From Nannobrachium achirus (Eukaryota > Chordata > Actinopteri > Myctophiformes > Myctophidae), in NCBI GenBank assembly GCA_963921795.1, contig OY997643.1, positions 72,780,164 through 72,844,163 of the forward strand: a stretch of DNA of 64,000 bases, read 5' to 3'. Below the pieces are notes generated by a model, which saw only the letters and a program-made list of their open reading frames with translations, made no database searches and was not told where the DNA came from. Shown one piece after another: positions 52,282-62,970 of this stretch. The position numbers and the translations under genes were made by a program. How positions within the stretch are numbered: the first letter of the stretch is position 1; the number at the start of each line of letters is the position of its first letter.

Positions 52282-52977
52282 ACCAGTAAGACTCCCTAAT
52301 CGGGAGATAAGCGACCGTAGGTCACATGTACACACAAAGAGGGCTGTAACTGCCATTGGTTCCTAGTTGTGTGGGCAATGTGTAGACATACTGTGTACCG
52401 ATGTGCGTGATTTTAGGGCAAAATCTGTAGGAGCAGTGTCCAAAAATGTGTTTTGCAAGAATCTGCCTCATGGTGGCGCTAGAAGAGGGCCATGTGAGAA
52501 ATGAGGGGTGGGGTCTCCGCGTTGCCTTGGCGGACGAATAGGTACCGGCCCCGGCTCTCCCGGACGCTCCTAGCCCGAGTTACGGCACTTTATGTGAGCT
52601 ACAGTGGAGGGGGTCCTCCACTGGGGGCGCCACCACTTTGGCATCCGTTCTGGAGCACCAGGAGTCGGTGGTCCCCGGGAATTCCCCGTGAGCAGCCATG
52701 TTGGAGTGGTCATTTGGTCATTTTTGCACATTTGGTCTTTTTTTACATCTGGGGGTCCCCCAGGGACCTGGGGGTCCCTGGAGCTCCGGGGGTCCTTGGA
52801 GGTTGTAGTTTGGCAGCCAAGGAGCGTGTGTGCAAAATTTGGCATGGATCGGGGCAACGGTTGCGGAGATATGAGCAGGGCAATAGTGTGACGTGTGAGG
52901 TGTGACAGACAGACGGACTGACGGACTGACTCACAGTTTGTGCAGGTTTTGATAGTAAGTGCGACCTACGGTCGCAA
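52282..52977 (+). repeat. Family H repeat, copy 2
   Basis: Starts ACCAGTAAGACTCCCTAATC and ends 'gtgcgacctacggtcgcaac'. It is the inverse of 46586-47431. Both copies hold a 134-codon frame (here 52501-52905), but the two translations differ by many amino-acid replacements, so constraint on a protein is not evident. Confidence 0.75.
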
Positions 52978-53084
52978 CTAACACTATACGATATACATTT
53001 ATTTGCATGACAGTGAGAGGGAGAGGGAGGAAAAGATGATAACCATGATACTTTTTTTTTTTACTATATCTACTGCATAGTACT

Positions 53085-53228
53085 GTGTTCTATCCGTCTG
53101 TCATTCAATGTTATATGAGATACCTAGGATCTCCTTTTAGTTGACCTTGTACCAGTGAACTGTACCGTCATGAAACTGTACCTTTTTCTATGCAAACTGA
53201 CAATAAAGTCTTCAATCAATCAATCAAT
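53085..53228 (+). mobile_element. LINE 3' end, 5' truncated
   Basis: 'cagtgaactgtaccgtcatg', 'aaactgtacctttttctatg' and 'aataaagtcttcaatcaatc' are the plus-strand version of the 3' end at 23813-23900, with a (TCAA)n tail. Confidence 0.75.
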
Positions 53229-53283
53229 GTAAACCCTCTATTCTTAGTCAAGTGGTCAAACTGCACTGGGTACCAAAATGTTT

Positions 53284-53400
53284 AGTCTAAAACAGCCGAT
53301 CTACCAGCTCACAGCACGTTGCGATATAAGAATAAGATAAATAGATGATCTACAAGCTCACAACGTTGCAAAACGTTGTGTGCTTGTAGATGGCTATTTT
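53284..53400. repeat. Half hairpin followed by a full hairpin
   Basis: A single arm AACAGCCGATCTACCAGCTC lies at 53290-53320; then 53339-53400 is a full copy with loop 'aacgttgcaaaacgtt'. Confidence 0.8.
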
Positions 53401-53459
53401 CAAACTGAGTCAAACTAAATTGAATTCTTCAACTCCTACAATTCCAAGTGCTTGTCAGG

Positions 53460-53538
53460 GAGGAGGGGGGGGGGGGGGGGTCCCCAGTTCAAATGTGATT
53501 GTTTTTGGGGGGGCCGTGGCATGAAAAGCTTGAGATCT
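53460..53538 (+). mobile_element. Family D end fragment
   Basis: 'gtgcttgtcagggaggaggg', 'ggtccccagttcaaatgtga' and 'ccgtggcatgaaaagcttga' match the D terminus; the very end is eroded. Confidence 0.6.
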
Positions 53539-54067
53539 ATTGGGCTAAAGGCAGCATGATAAGGCAAACGCAAACAAACAAACAAATAAGAAAATAAATA
53601 AATTATCTATTTCTATTTCTATTTCTTCTTCAGTTCTTGCACACTTCCAAGATCTTCTCTGTAGCCGAACAGCTCTGCTGGCCAAACGTTGTGTGTGATT
53701 GGTCATGACAAACTGTCAGCTGTGTACCACGGACAGTTCTGAAGAGAAGTTGTCCGAGGATAATAATCTCTCTCCAAACACCACCAAATGGCAAATAATT
53801 AATGGAGAGAAATGGCACACTCTTCATCTTCTTTTTCAAGTGTCCAAATAAATTCCAGATATTATCAAATGATCTCGCGGCACCCCTGGACTGCCGTCAC
53901 GGTACCCCAGGGTGCCCCTTCACCCACTTTGAAAACCCCTACTCTACACGACGACAGTGGCTCAAGCTAGCCACTGTAGCACCTTTTCCACTAGGACCAG
54001 ATGTCCCCCTTTGCGTGGGACAGTCACACTTTTCCATTACTTTTCAGGCGTCCCACAAACAGAGACC
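53539..54067. other. Unassigned non-coding sequence
   Basis: A 129-codon plus-strand ORF (53802-54191) runs into the following duplication and has no domain I recognise. Confidence 0.35.
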
Positions 54068-54190
54068 CCGTCCCACATTGAGACTGGCCGACTCCAGTAA
54101 TAATCAATGTGCAGGTGTTGATGGGTCTTTCTGTCCCACATTGAGACTGGCAGGCTCCAGTAATAATCAATGTGCAGGTGTTGATGAGTG
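54068..54190. repeat. About 65-bp tandem duplication
   Basis: 'gtcccacattgagactggc', 'ctccagtaataatcaatgtg' and 'caggtgttgatg' occur twice, 65 bp apart. Confidence 0.85.
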
Positions 54191-54243
54191 AGCAAGCTAG
54201 ACTGGACCACACTGGACACATGCAGCAGGTGAATACATTATAG

Positions 54244-54460
54244 CAGGGGTCTTCAACAGGGGGTCCGGGACCCCTCAGAGTTACTACAGGGGGTCCTCCA
54301 AATCTTTGACTTTTTTAAATTAACCACTTGAACCCTAGTATCCATATTCTGCGAATTTTAGACAAAAATAGCAGATCTACAAGCTCACATTGTAGATCGG
54401 CTATTTTCGGCTAAGAGGTTTATTGTAGAGGGGAAAAAGAACAGACAAGTACAATCAGAT
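54244..54460 (+). mobile_element. hAT family A, 5' half
   Basis: CAGGGGTCTTCAACAGGGGG start, hairpin at 54364-54410 (very short loop), and a break after 'gggaaaaagaacagacaagt'. Confidence 0.8.
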
Positions 54461-55158
54461 CTTTTGTTGTGTTGTCTCCAGGTAGAAATCTCCACTCTGA
54501 GCCTTCAGAATGTCCATTGAATCCAGCAGTACAAGTGAATGGGGCTGACATTTAGATTGTCAGCTTCTTTAACCAATCAGATCTCAAGTTTGCCTTGCTG
54601 GGCGTATTCTTTCAGATAGCAGATCCTTCTAGCTGGCCCTAACCTCTCCTACCAGGCTTTCTGGGGGAAAGCCTGGTGTTCGTTCACAACAGGCCGCTTG
54701 GTTTCCGCCCAACGCGGAAACCACTAGAAGAAGCGGCGTCGCTTTGATTTGGTTCCCTCCGTTTGTTTCCCCAATCCCTATTAAAATGCTTGAGTAGCCA
54801 ATAGTGTAGTCTTTCCAGTCGCTACGAGTTGGACTGCATATACCAAACTAATTTCTCAAAAGCAAAATGACTCTGCATCAAGGAGTTTATTAGGTAGGTC
54901 CTAAAAGTATGTCCTTGTGTGCAGGGGAATTATTTGGGGTTAAAACTGTTTCCGGTGGATAGTTCCGGTGAAATTGTAGTCTACTACAACATGACGTGTT
55001 GTGGTTTCCGCTCCAGACCGGTTACAAGACCGAAAATTGAAGTGATCCCAGACTAAGCTGGCCCTGGTGACGTTGCGTGCTTGCATCAGAAACCTGAGGC
55101 TTTTATTTTGGCATTGCTAGCTTCCCATATCCCTACAGTCTATATAGATCCCATCCCT
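54461..55158. other. Unassigned non-coding sequence
   Basis: No supported gene or window-shared repeat. A short inverted pair is at 54655-54725 ('ccaggctttctggggg', 'gaaagcctggtg'). Confidence 0.35.
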
Positions 55159-55229
55159 GGAGGTGGTTCCTGTTTCTCATTGGACAGTTCTTTGAAAGTA
55201 CTGTCCAATGATAAACGGGAACCACTTCC
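55159..55229. repeat. Hairpin, about 29-bp stem
   Basis: GGAGGTGGTTCCTGTTTCTC with 'attggacagt' faces 'actgtccaatgataaacggg' with 'aaccacttcc'. It is not related to the dispersed hairpin. Confidence 0.85.
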
Positions 55230-55581
55230 TCCAAACCAAACCTTTGTTTTCATGTTCTTCTGTTTACTCTGAGATGATGATGATGAGTTCAGTTTGATAA
55301 ATTAACTCATAAATAAATGCACAAATAACAAAACATGGCTGAAGGAGGAGAATAAACAGATTTGGTGTGGATTTACTGGACAATTTGGGAAACCTTTTTC
55401 TAGTAGGACTCTAGTAGAAAAGTTTGGCATTAGCCATGGTGAGTTTAATTAATCTTTATAGGATATTATTTTGTACTCGCTATGATGATTGATCGTTTTA
55501 TAGGCTATTATTGTTATTGAAAATTGGAAATATTCCAGAAAATCAAAACTAATACCTGGAAAGTGTACTTAACTACAGTAC

Positions 55582-55846
55582 ATATCGTCACTGTCGGGCA
55601 GAAACCTCGTATCTCCAAGATTCAAATGTGTAAGTTTTTTCGCTAAGTAAAGCCCTACTTCATCATACAAGGCTGTCGCACAAAAGTAGTGAAAACAGCA
55701 GATCTACAAGCACACAACGCCTCGCACCGTGAGGCGTTGTGTGCTTGTAGATCGGCTGTTTTCACTAGTTTAGTTAATTTTTTAAATGATAAATGCAAAG
55801 TGAACGGTTTTAGACATACAAGGTTTCCATCCGACAACGACGATAT
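55582..55846 (+). mobile_element. Family C MITE with long hairpin
   Basis: Ends ATATCGTCACTGTCGGGCAG and CCGACAACGACGATAT. Hairpin at 55685-55769 with the full ACAACGCCTCG extension and flanks AGTAGTGAAAACAGC / GCTGTTTTCACTAGTT. Confidence 0.88.
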
Positions 55847-56102
55847 ATTTGATTAATTTCCACTTCTGCAACAACAGACCCACAAAGCATCACAACATGT
55901 TGCTCTGTGAGAAAAGAAGCACTGCTGGGCTGATCAGTGACTTTCTATTACATCCATAGAAATGTTTGAGGAAACAAACGATAAGCTTCTGGCACAAAGC
56001 ATGTTAAACTGTAGCACCTGAGAGAAAACCCTCGCTCTCTCAAAGTGATTTTGCTTTTCTTGCTAAAGAAATAAAAGATAATCATGCAATACAAGCAGAA
56101 GG

Positions 56103-56105
<3 letters not shown>

Positions 56106-56171
<66 letters not shown>
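56106..56171. repeat. (CT)n microsatellite
   Basis: About 33 CT units. Confidence 0.98.
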
Positions 56172-56174
<3 letters not shown>

Positions 56175-56330
56175 CTGTTTTTATGATGGAACAGAAATAT
56201 AAACTGGTGAAATTAAAGCAGATGACAGAACAGAGACCGTAAAAGAAAATATGCCTTCTGTCAAAAAGGTAGTTCACTGACGTACCGTACACCATAATGA
56301 CCCACTTAAGTCCATGAAATGGATCCAATG

Positions 56331-56361
<31 letters not shown>

Positions 56362-56365
56362 GGGG

Positions 56366-56520
56366 ACCAGTAAGACTCCCTAATCGGGAGATAAGCGACC
56401 GTCAGGTCGCATACAAAAACTTTAGAAGGCAATCGTAGTCAGGAGGGAATATGGGAAATGGGACAGATCCATGTTGATGACATGACTGTAGAGATACTGT
56501 GTAGCGCTTTGCGTGATTTT
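56366..56520 (+). repeat. Family H repeat, copy 4 (truncated)
   Basis: ACCAGTAAGACTCCCTAATC, 'gagataagcgaccgtcaggt', 'tgtgtagcgctttgcgtgat'. It follows a (GA)n run (56333-56361). Confidence 0.75.
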
Positions 56521-56551
56521 AGCAAACATTCATTGATTCATTTCAAACTGT

Positions 56552-56594
56552 CAGATACTGTACTGTACTGTACAGTACAGTACAGTACAGTACA
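56552..56594. repeat. (ACTGT)/(ACAGT) perfect palindrome
   Basis: Several TACTG units run into TACAG units, making a self-complementary stretch of about 40 bp. Confidence 0.9.
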
Positions 56595-56727
56595 CATGTG
56601 ATCTATGTGTCATTGTGAGGACCATGACCATAAAAACAAAACCCCAAGCCTTGAACTATACTGTAGCTCCTCGTCTAGCCCTTTTGTCCAATTGAAGCTG
56701 TTTCACACGCAGAAAAGAAACAGCAGA

Positions 56728-56736
56728 GAGAGAGCG

Positions 56737-56820
<84 letters not shown>
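56728..56820. repeat. (GA)n microsatellite
   Basis: More than 45 GA units. Confidence 0.98.
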
Positions 56821-56824
<4 letters not shown>

Positions 56825-57025
56825 GATGTTCCATTTTCATGCTGGGTTCATCCCAGGAATAACCAGGCGCCAACTCAGTTTAAACCCAGTGAAGCCCCGT
56901 GCTGGGCCTACCCTACGGTGCATGTGGTCATGCACCCTTTTCTGGGCATGTCTTGACAGGCGGATATTTATTGGGTGAAAATAGAAGATTGTCTGTTTTT
57001 GGTGAAGAGATCTGGTGGTTTAGAG

Positions 57026-57240
57026 CAGTGGTTCTCAACCTGTGGGTCGGGCCCCCAATGGGGGTCCCCAAATTATTTAAGAGGGTCCCCAGATGATTAG
57101 CTTAATGTGTAACATTGTTTTCTCACTCAACAGTAAACAAACCAACATAAGGCTTAAGTGTATAGAGGGTATCTGTACATTTCTAAAGTGACAATTTAAG
57201 GACTTTTTAATACCTCTAAAATGACTATTAAGCATTTGCC
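57026..57240 (-). mobile_element. Family D fragment without hairpin
   Basis: CAGTGGTTCTCAACCTGTGG start and then 'ttctcactcaacagtaaaca' and 'ttaatacctctaaaatgact'. It diverges at 'ccaaattgt', just before the point where other copies carry the hairpin. Confidence 0.75.
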
Positions 57241-57950
57241 AAATTGTGGTTTAATGACAACATAAAAATAGAAAACAGACAATGCAACAACGAATCAACA
57301 AAAAAAGAAAATCTATTGTTTACTCACCCAATATTCTGTATCATTCAAAACAACTTTAAACAACACTGATGAATAAGCTTAAGCTTTGCAAGCATTTATG
57401 AATTAAACACAACCTTTACTCAACCAAATAGAAATGGAGATGAAAATTAATTATGGAAATAATAAGATAAAGATGGAGATTGATTATGAAAATAAAGGAG
57501 AAGTGTTTTGGTTCTGCTGTGTGATTCTGGTGAAAATGCTTTCTTCTCAAAATGCATCTGAGTTTATCAACAATATTGTAAGCCACTGTTATTTAAGATC
57601 ATTTTGATGGAGAATTTGTATGATGCATTTTAAACCATGCAGCGCTGCTGTAAATACTTACTTTTGAATGCTTTTGAAATCCTAATGTAACTGTACAGCA
57701 GTTATACTCAATAGCAGTGATGTCATCCCGCATCAAAAACTCATTCAAGTCGCCCAGGGACTCATTCATGTCATGGTCCTGGGGTCCCGGGGATGCGCCT
57801 CCATTGGAGTCCATGTTATAATAATTTACTTCTTCTACTTAAGTTGCTATATTAGTTTAGATAGTTTAATTCGTTTTTTAATGTATTGCGTAAGATAAAC
57901 ACTGTAAAGATTTATTATCAGTTAAACCGGAACAGCTAAAAACTATTTTC
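57241..57950. other. Unassigned AT-rich sequence
   Basis: No gene or repeat recognised. The 71-codon minus-strand ORF (57599-57814) has no domain I recognise. Confidence 0.35.
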
Positions 57951-58195
57951 ACTAGTGGTTCTCAAAGTGGGGTCCTGGGTCCTTGAGGGAGTTCCAGGGG
58001 GTCCCCAGATAAATGATAGTTAGGAACCAAATAGAACTTTATGGGTCTGTAACTCGGTGAACAAATGGAACCACATGGACCTGTTCCATTTGTACTCTAG
58101 TATTTTAACATAATATAAATTGGGGGTCCCAGTGATATAAATATAATTAAATGGGTGTCTGTAGCCTAGTGTATTTAGAAATCCTAGTTCTAAGT
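57951..58195 (+). mobile_element. hAT end fragment
   Basis: 'actagtggttctcaaagtgg', 'ggtcctgggtccttgaggga', 'gttccagggggtccccagat' match hAT ends. A 'caaatggaaccacatggacc' phrase relates to the hairpin at 7700. Confidence 0.55.
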
Positions 58196-58245
58196 TCAAA
58201 CATTAGCCAAATTGTAAAATAAATATAAGAAATAGGCAAACATTT

Positions 58246-58278
58246 TGAAAATAGCCGATCTACAAGCTCACAGCGCTC
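58246..58278. repeat. Half hairpin
   Basis: TTGAAAATAGCCGATCTACA and 'agctcacagcgctc' without a partner arm. Confidence 0.7.
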
Positions 58279-58372
58279 AAAAACATTGTATTGAGGACTC
58301 ATAAAACTTTTCTGGGACCCATTTGAATGTCCCGGGACCCATTACATTGAAAACCTAGTAACATCACTAACA

Positions 58373-58720
58373 CAGGGGTCATTTTCAGGGCAGGGACCCC
58401 TTAGCTCTGAGAGAGATGAAACAGTTTAGACTTGACAGCACTATGATCTGTGTAGGTTGTATTTTCATATATTTAACTGTCAATACCTACTACTAGTCTG
58501 CTCTTCTTTTCTCTCTACACCCCTCTGTGCCAAAAAAAACACCTTGTGCTGCGAGGCGTTGTGAGCTTGTAGATCTGCTATTTTTTTGGCTAATGTTCCA
58601 CTAAGAATAGGGATGCTAGGGTTCAAGTGTTCAAACATGATCACACAAAGATTTGAAGGACCCCCTGTAGTAACTATGAGGATCCTCTAGGGGTCCCGGA
58701 CCCCCTGTTGAAGACCTCTG
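58373..58720 (-). mobile_element. hAT family A element, reverse, near-perfect TSD
   Basis: Starts CAGGGGTCATTTTCAGGGCA and ends 'cccctgttgaagacctctg'. Flanks CACTAACA (58365-58372) and GACTAACA (58721-58728). Only the right arm of the hairpin remains (58541-58590). Confidence 0.85.
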
Positions 58721-58728
58721 GACTAACA

Positions 58729-59350
58729 AGATGGCAGGCCTCTTTCCGTGTACATCCACAGAGCGGCAATCATAGCGGCACTGCAACACCACAAGTACAG
58801 GGCAGCGCTCTGTGGGTTTGTCTACTATACTATATATAGTACTACACACTGGCTAAAAGGGCCTGTGGAGAACACAAAAGACAATCAATCAACACAGGTG
58901 TAACACAGGAACTAGATAGGGGGGGGGGGTCATGAGGGGAGAGTGACATCTGCTGGACAGGTAGCAGAGGTGCAGACGTGATAGGCACATTTTTGTTTGC
59001 AAATGAATGGTCCTTGAATCTGCTCAGTTCTCAGTGCTCTGGCAGTGACAGCATAGCGTGCACTGAGTTCAGCTGATAACGGTCAGTAAAAACAACCTGT
59101 CGAGAAAATGCTACTGTTTACTGCCACAGAATTAGTAAAACTTTCCCTAGAAACAGACTGTATCAAATATGAGTGACTGATGCTAAAGACTGAAACTTTA
59201 TAAAAGATACAGAGTCACCTCCCCGACAATATCACAGAGACTGTTCTTTTTTTATTTGGACCACAATTCTTGATTTTAAGATGACCCAGTGTCAATGTTG
59301 TGTCCACAGAGAAAAAACGTCCCATGCGACCCAGGGTATGAAGGAGTGAC
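58729..59350. other. Unassigned non-coding sequence
   Basis: No gene supported. A G run (58919-58928) is the only notable feature. Confidence 0.35.
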
Positions 59351-59360
59351 GTCAGGACTG

Positions 59361-59992
59361 CCACCGCGGTTTTCCCAGGGACCCCTGAGCACAACGGTGG
59401 GGGGCCGATGGGCAAGGAGGGTCAGGAGCTTGACGTAAGTACGGTATTCCATAGAAAAAGGTACAGTTTCATGATGACATAACTAACTAATATTATTGAT
59501 TCACTTGATTAATAGTGTAATATGTACACGTTAGGAAGCATATTTGGAAAAGTAAACGTATATCATGTATTTCAGGAATATCTTTGTACGCCTACTCGGC
59601 TTTCTATTTTGCAAAAATGCCTGGATGAGGAACCCGCCCCTGATATAAAATGATGAGAGGCCCTCTTGCCGATTTCGTAAGAGACTTGTCGCCAATTGCA
59701 AGATGTTTAAAAGTTATTTGGGGCCATGATGATGATAACCTCTTCTTCCCGCTACTAGGACTAATAAGTATTTATATTGTCTGCGTTATTGTTTACAACC
59801 ACAATTATTCACGTGTGGCAAGATCGCGGTTCCACTAGTTTTACTAGTAGGCCAGTGTAGGCCTAGAAGCCTTTTCAGAAGTTAATTTAATGTTTTCCAT
59901 TTAATGATTTCCTTTATCGGATGTGATGAAGGGAGCTCGCGACCCTCCTTGCCCACCGTTGTGCTCAGGGTCCCTGGGAAAAACGCGGTTGC
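59361..59992. mobile_element. MULE-like element with 10-bp TSD
   Basis: About 60-bp inverted ends. Left: 'ccaccgcggttttcccaggg' 'acccctgagcacaacggtgg'. Right: 'cccaccgttgtgctcagggt' 'ccctgggaaaaacgcggttg'. GTCAGGACTG flanks both sides exactly (59351-59360 and 59993-60002). Long inverted ends with a 9-10 bp duplication are typical of Mutator-like elements. The interior has a LINE 3' scrap (59448-59476) and a segment shared with 45585-45665. No transposase. Confidence 0.82.
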
Positions 59993-60002
59993 GTCAGGAC
60001 TG

Positions 60003-60804
60003 GTACTCTAGTCTTTGTTCTAGCTGTTCCTCCAGTCCACTGTGGTTGTTTTCATCAGTGATCACGTGGGGGAGAATAACGTCGGCCAGACAGGTAGGCG
60101 GAGCGGCACGGCCGTGGTAGATAACGGTCCAAGGATAGACGGCGAGTAGAAAGAAAGGCGCCATTTTCATCTTCCATTGTTTCCATCCTCTCTCCTTCAC
60201 CAGCACAATGGCCCGTCGATAATTACACACGCCCTCTCTTTTTATTTCCCTCTCATTTCATTCTCTCTCTCTCTGCATGTCAATGCCGTCGGGTCCCTTG
60301 GTACCATCACAGCTATCCGCTGTCACCCCCCTCCCCCCTCCCCCCTCTGCCCTGTCCCCATTACAATGGCAATAACAGATAAGAATATTTATTATGTTGG
60401 CTCACCACCACTCCCCCCCCGTTCCTCCAAACATCTCTCAGGGGACCAGGAACTCCTTCGCCGTCACCCTGAAAAGCCTCATCTATACTATAATTTTGCG
60501 AATGTCTGAGTGAGTGAGTGAGTGTCTGTCTGTCTGTCTGAAACAGCGTTTCTCCTCGGTGGCTGGAGCAATTGATCTGAAATCGCATCACCATTAGCAT
60601 ATGAACACACCTGACATAACTGTGAAGCCCGTTTGTCACTTTCACAAATACAAATCGTATGCTGTATATTAGCATTTTTATGGTGCACAGCCCTGTTCAG
60701 CTCAGCCTGTTGTCAGGGTTACGGTCCGTTCCTCCAGGCCATGGGATCCCATAGCCCCACACACACCTCTCTCACAGTTAGGAATGTTGCAGTGAAGAGA
60801 CACA

Positions 60805-60808
<4 letters not shown>
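60003..60808. other. Unassigned non-coding sequence
   Basis: C-rich and CT-rich around 60330-60360 and short (GAGT)/(CTGT) runs at 60507-60540. No gene supported. Confidence 0.35.

Positions 60809-60884
<76 letters not shown>
60809..60884. repeat. (CT)n microsatellite
   Basis: About 37 CT units. Confidence 0.98.
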
Positions 60885-60888
<4 letters not shown>

Positions 60889-61309
60889 TCATGGGTCATG
60901 CATGCACCGGGTCATCTTCCAACGGGTATGGAAAAAACTATGTGGAGACAGTAAGTGCATACATCCCCATACTTCTATTCACCTAATTTTGCTGTTAAAT
61001 TATTTGTATCCATCATTAAATATACACTCCTCCATGGGCTGCTCCTTACATTATGATGCTCCCACATATTCTCACGCATGCACCAGTTACAGTAACTTGG
61101 AGCACATATCTTTGAACGGGTAAGGTCTAGTTCAGTTAACAGGAATGAAATAAGAACAAAACAAAAAAAGAAAGAGAGAAACAACAACACAAAACTATCC
61201 AGCGTCTTGGCCTTCGAGGGTTCCTTTATCGGTCCAGTGAAAGGAGAGGCTCATCTTCCCTTTAGTCGGGCCTTAAGGGGAGAAATGGTCATTTGGTGCA
61301 AATCAGTCT

Positions 61310-61528
61310 AAAAGCCCCACAGAATGATGGTTTAGTGATGAGTCATCACTTTTCACTGTTTTGTGGGTGTTTTGTGGTGCCATTTTTAGCCCAAGGAATG
61401 TTTTTTTTTTGGTGCAAAACAAATGCTTGCAATGGATTCAGCATCATGACAAACCCCTAGTTAGACCTCTCACATCCTACTTAAAGCAGATTTTTTTTCT
61501 GGGTATTTTCCTCCTGTATAGTAACCTC
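61310..61528. repeat. Second copy of the 24-kb fold-back, cut by the gap
   Basis: 'ggtttagtgatgagtcatca', 'cacttttcactgttttgtgg', 'gcaaaacaaatgcttgcaat' and 'cctgtatagtaacctc' match 24548-24735. The right part is lost in the N gap. Confidence 0.8.
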
Positions 61529-61728
61529 NNNNNNNNNNNNNNNNNNNNNNNNNNNNNNNNNNNNNNNNNNNNNNNNNNNNNNNNNNNNNNNNNNNNNNNN
61601 NNNNNNNNNNNNNNNNNNNNNNNNNNNNNNNNNNNNNNNNNNNNNNNNNNNNNNNNNNNNNNNNNNNNNNNNNNNNNNNNNNNNNNNNNNNNNNNNNNNN
61701 NNNNNNNNNNNNNNNNNNNNNNNNNNNN
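61529..61728. other. 200-base assembly gap (N)
   Basis: Exactly 200 N, probably a placeholder length. Left of it is a fold-back arm. Right of it is a hAT copy broken near the position where its full-length relative (11409-11841) carries the hairpin. Confidence 1.
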
Positions 61729-61927
61729 AAGTAGTAAGTTGTCAAATATGTCAGTAATTTCTTTGTATATTTAGGTTATGTGTCATATCTACCATGTACA
61801 ACTTCAAAGCCTAAAAGCCAAACAGAAATGTAATTATCAACGACAAAAACACAATTAAATCGTTAATCGCCAATTATTTGAGTGACAATTAATCGCCATG
61901 TAAAAATGTCATATCGTGACAGCCCTA
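61729..61927 (-). mobile_element. hAT element (TAGGGCTGTCAC ends), truncated by gap
   Basis: Reverse copy of 11409-11840: 'gtcaaatatgtcagtaattt', 'gacaattaatcgccatgtaa' and the end 'tatcgtgacagccctac'. The left half lies in or beyond the gap. Confidence 0.85.
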
Positions 61928-61968
61928 CTTGAACGTGCCTTCATTAACTGTTCTGCTGCCGTTGACAA

Positions 61969-62970
61969 TAGGGTTGCCACCCGTTCCGTATAATACGGAA
62001 TCGTTCCGTATTGGACAATTAAAAGATGCGTTCCGTATTGAACCAATACGGAACACGGTTTGTTCCGTATTTAACCAAATGCCCCATAAAGGTCTGTCAC
62101 ACAAACCTCAACACAGAATTTAACAATAATGAATGAAATAAAACACAGGAAAAGACAGCAGAAGGAGGGAGAGGCACGAAGGACCTTCTGTGAGGCGGCT
62201 CGCAGTCGCTGCGGCTGTGGTGCGCTCTACGCTCTGCCTATAGTGGGGTTCCGTGTACATGTAATTTTTGGTTTTCATTTTAAATTTGTGTTAAAGTTTA
62301 TTTTTCACTTCCAATTTGTAGATTATGATCTATAGAACAATTTTGGTTTGAGTGTCAAGACAGTAGATTGTAGACAGTAGACACTTTATAAAATAGGCTA
62401 TGCTCAGGTTTAGGCTAGTGAAGCCTATTCAGCCTAAAGTAAAAATGTTCAATGTTCATAAAATAGGCTATGCTCAGGTTTAGGCTAGTGAAGCCTATTC
62501 AGCCTAAAGTAATAATGTTCAATGTTCATTGCTAATAAAGCACTTTAAACTAGGCTATGCTCAGGTTCAGGCTAGTGAAGCCTATTCAGCCTAAAGTAAA
62601 AATGTTTAATCTTCGTTGCTAATAAAGCACTTTAAACTTTAAGTATATGACTTAATGGTTTCTTGACTACCTTCTCTTTACTGACCACCAAGTGACCCAA
62701 TACAAGAGCCAGGTTCAAATCATTCATACATTGCTTTATTTCATACAAAATTAACTTATTCATATTTTAGAAACAATTGGCCACTTCAAACTGCAAAACA
62801 ATATAGGTTATACCATGTTGTGTGTTATAGTTATAACTATTCTATGCATTTCATGGGTTTGGGACTGCATTTTTTCGCCGGCCGGCGGCTGTGCCACGCG
62901 CACGGAACGCACGCACCGCGTGCCCGGAAGAGGTGTTCCTTATTTCAATTTCTGAAAGGTGGCAACCCTA
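61969..62970 (+). mobile_element. hAT element, 1.0 kb, perfect 8-bp TSD
   Basis: TAGGGTTGCCACCCGTTCCG at the left and 'tttctgaaaggtggcaaccc' TA at the right, with GTTGACAA exactly duplicated (61961-61968 and 62971-62978). The first 100 bp have several TTCCGTAT / ATACGGAA motifs in both orientations, as expected of subterminal transposase-binding repeats. A 70-bp tandem repeat ('aggctatgctcaggtttagg') occupies 62388-62640 in three units. No transposase ORF. Confidence 0.9.

Noticed and set aside
46666-52905. Conserved 134-codon frame in two family H copies (46666-47070 minus, 52501-52905 plus)
   Set aside because: The two translations differ by many replacements with no excess of silent changes apparent, and the truncated copies lose it; the shared frame is explained by recent common origin.
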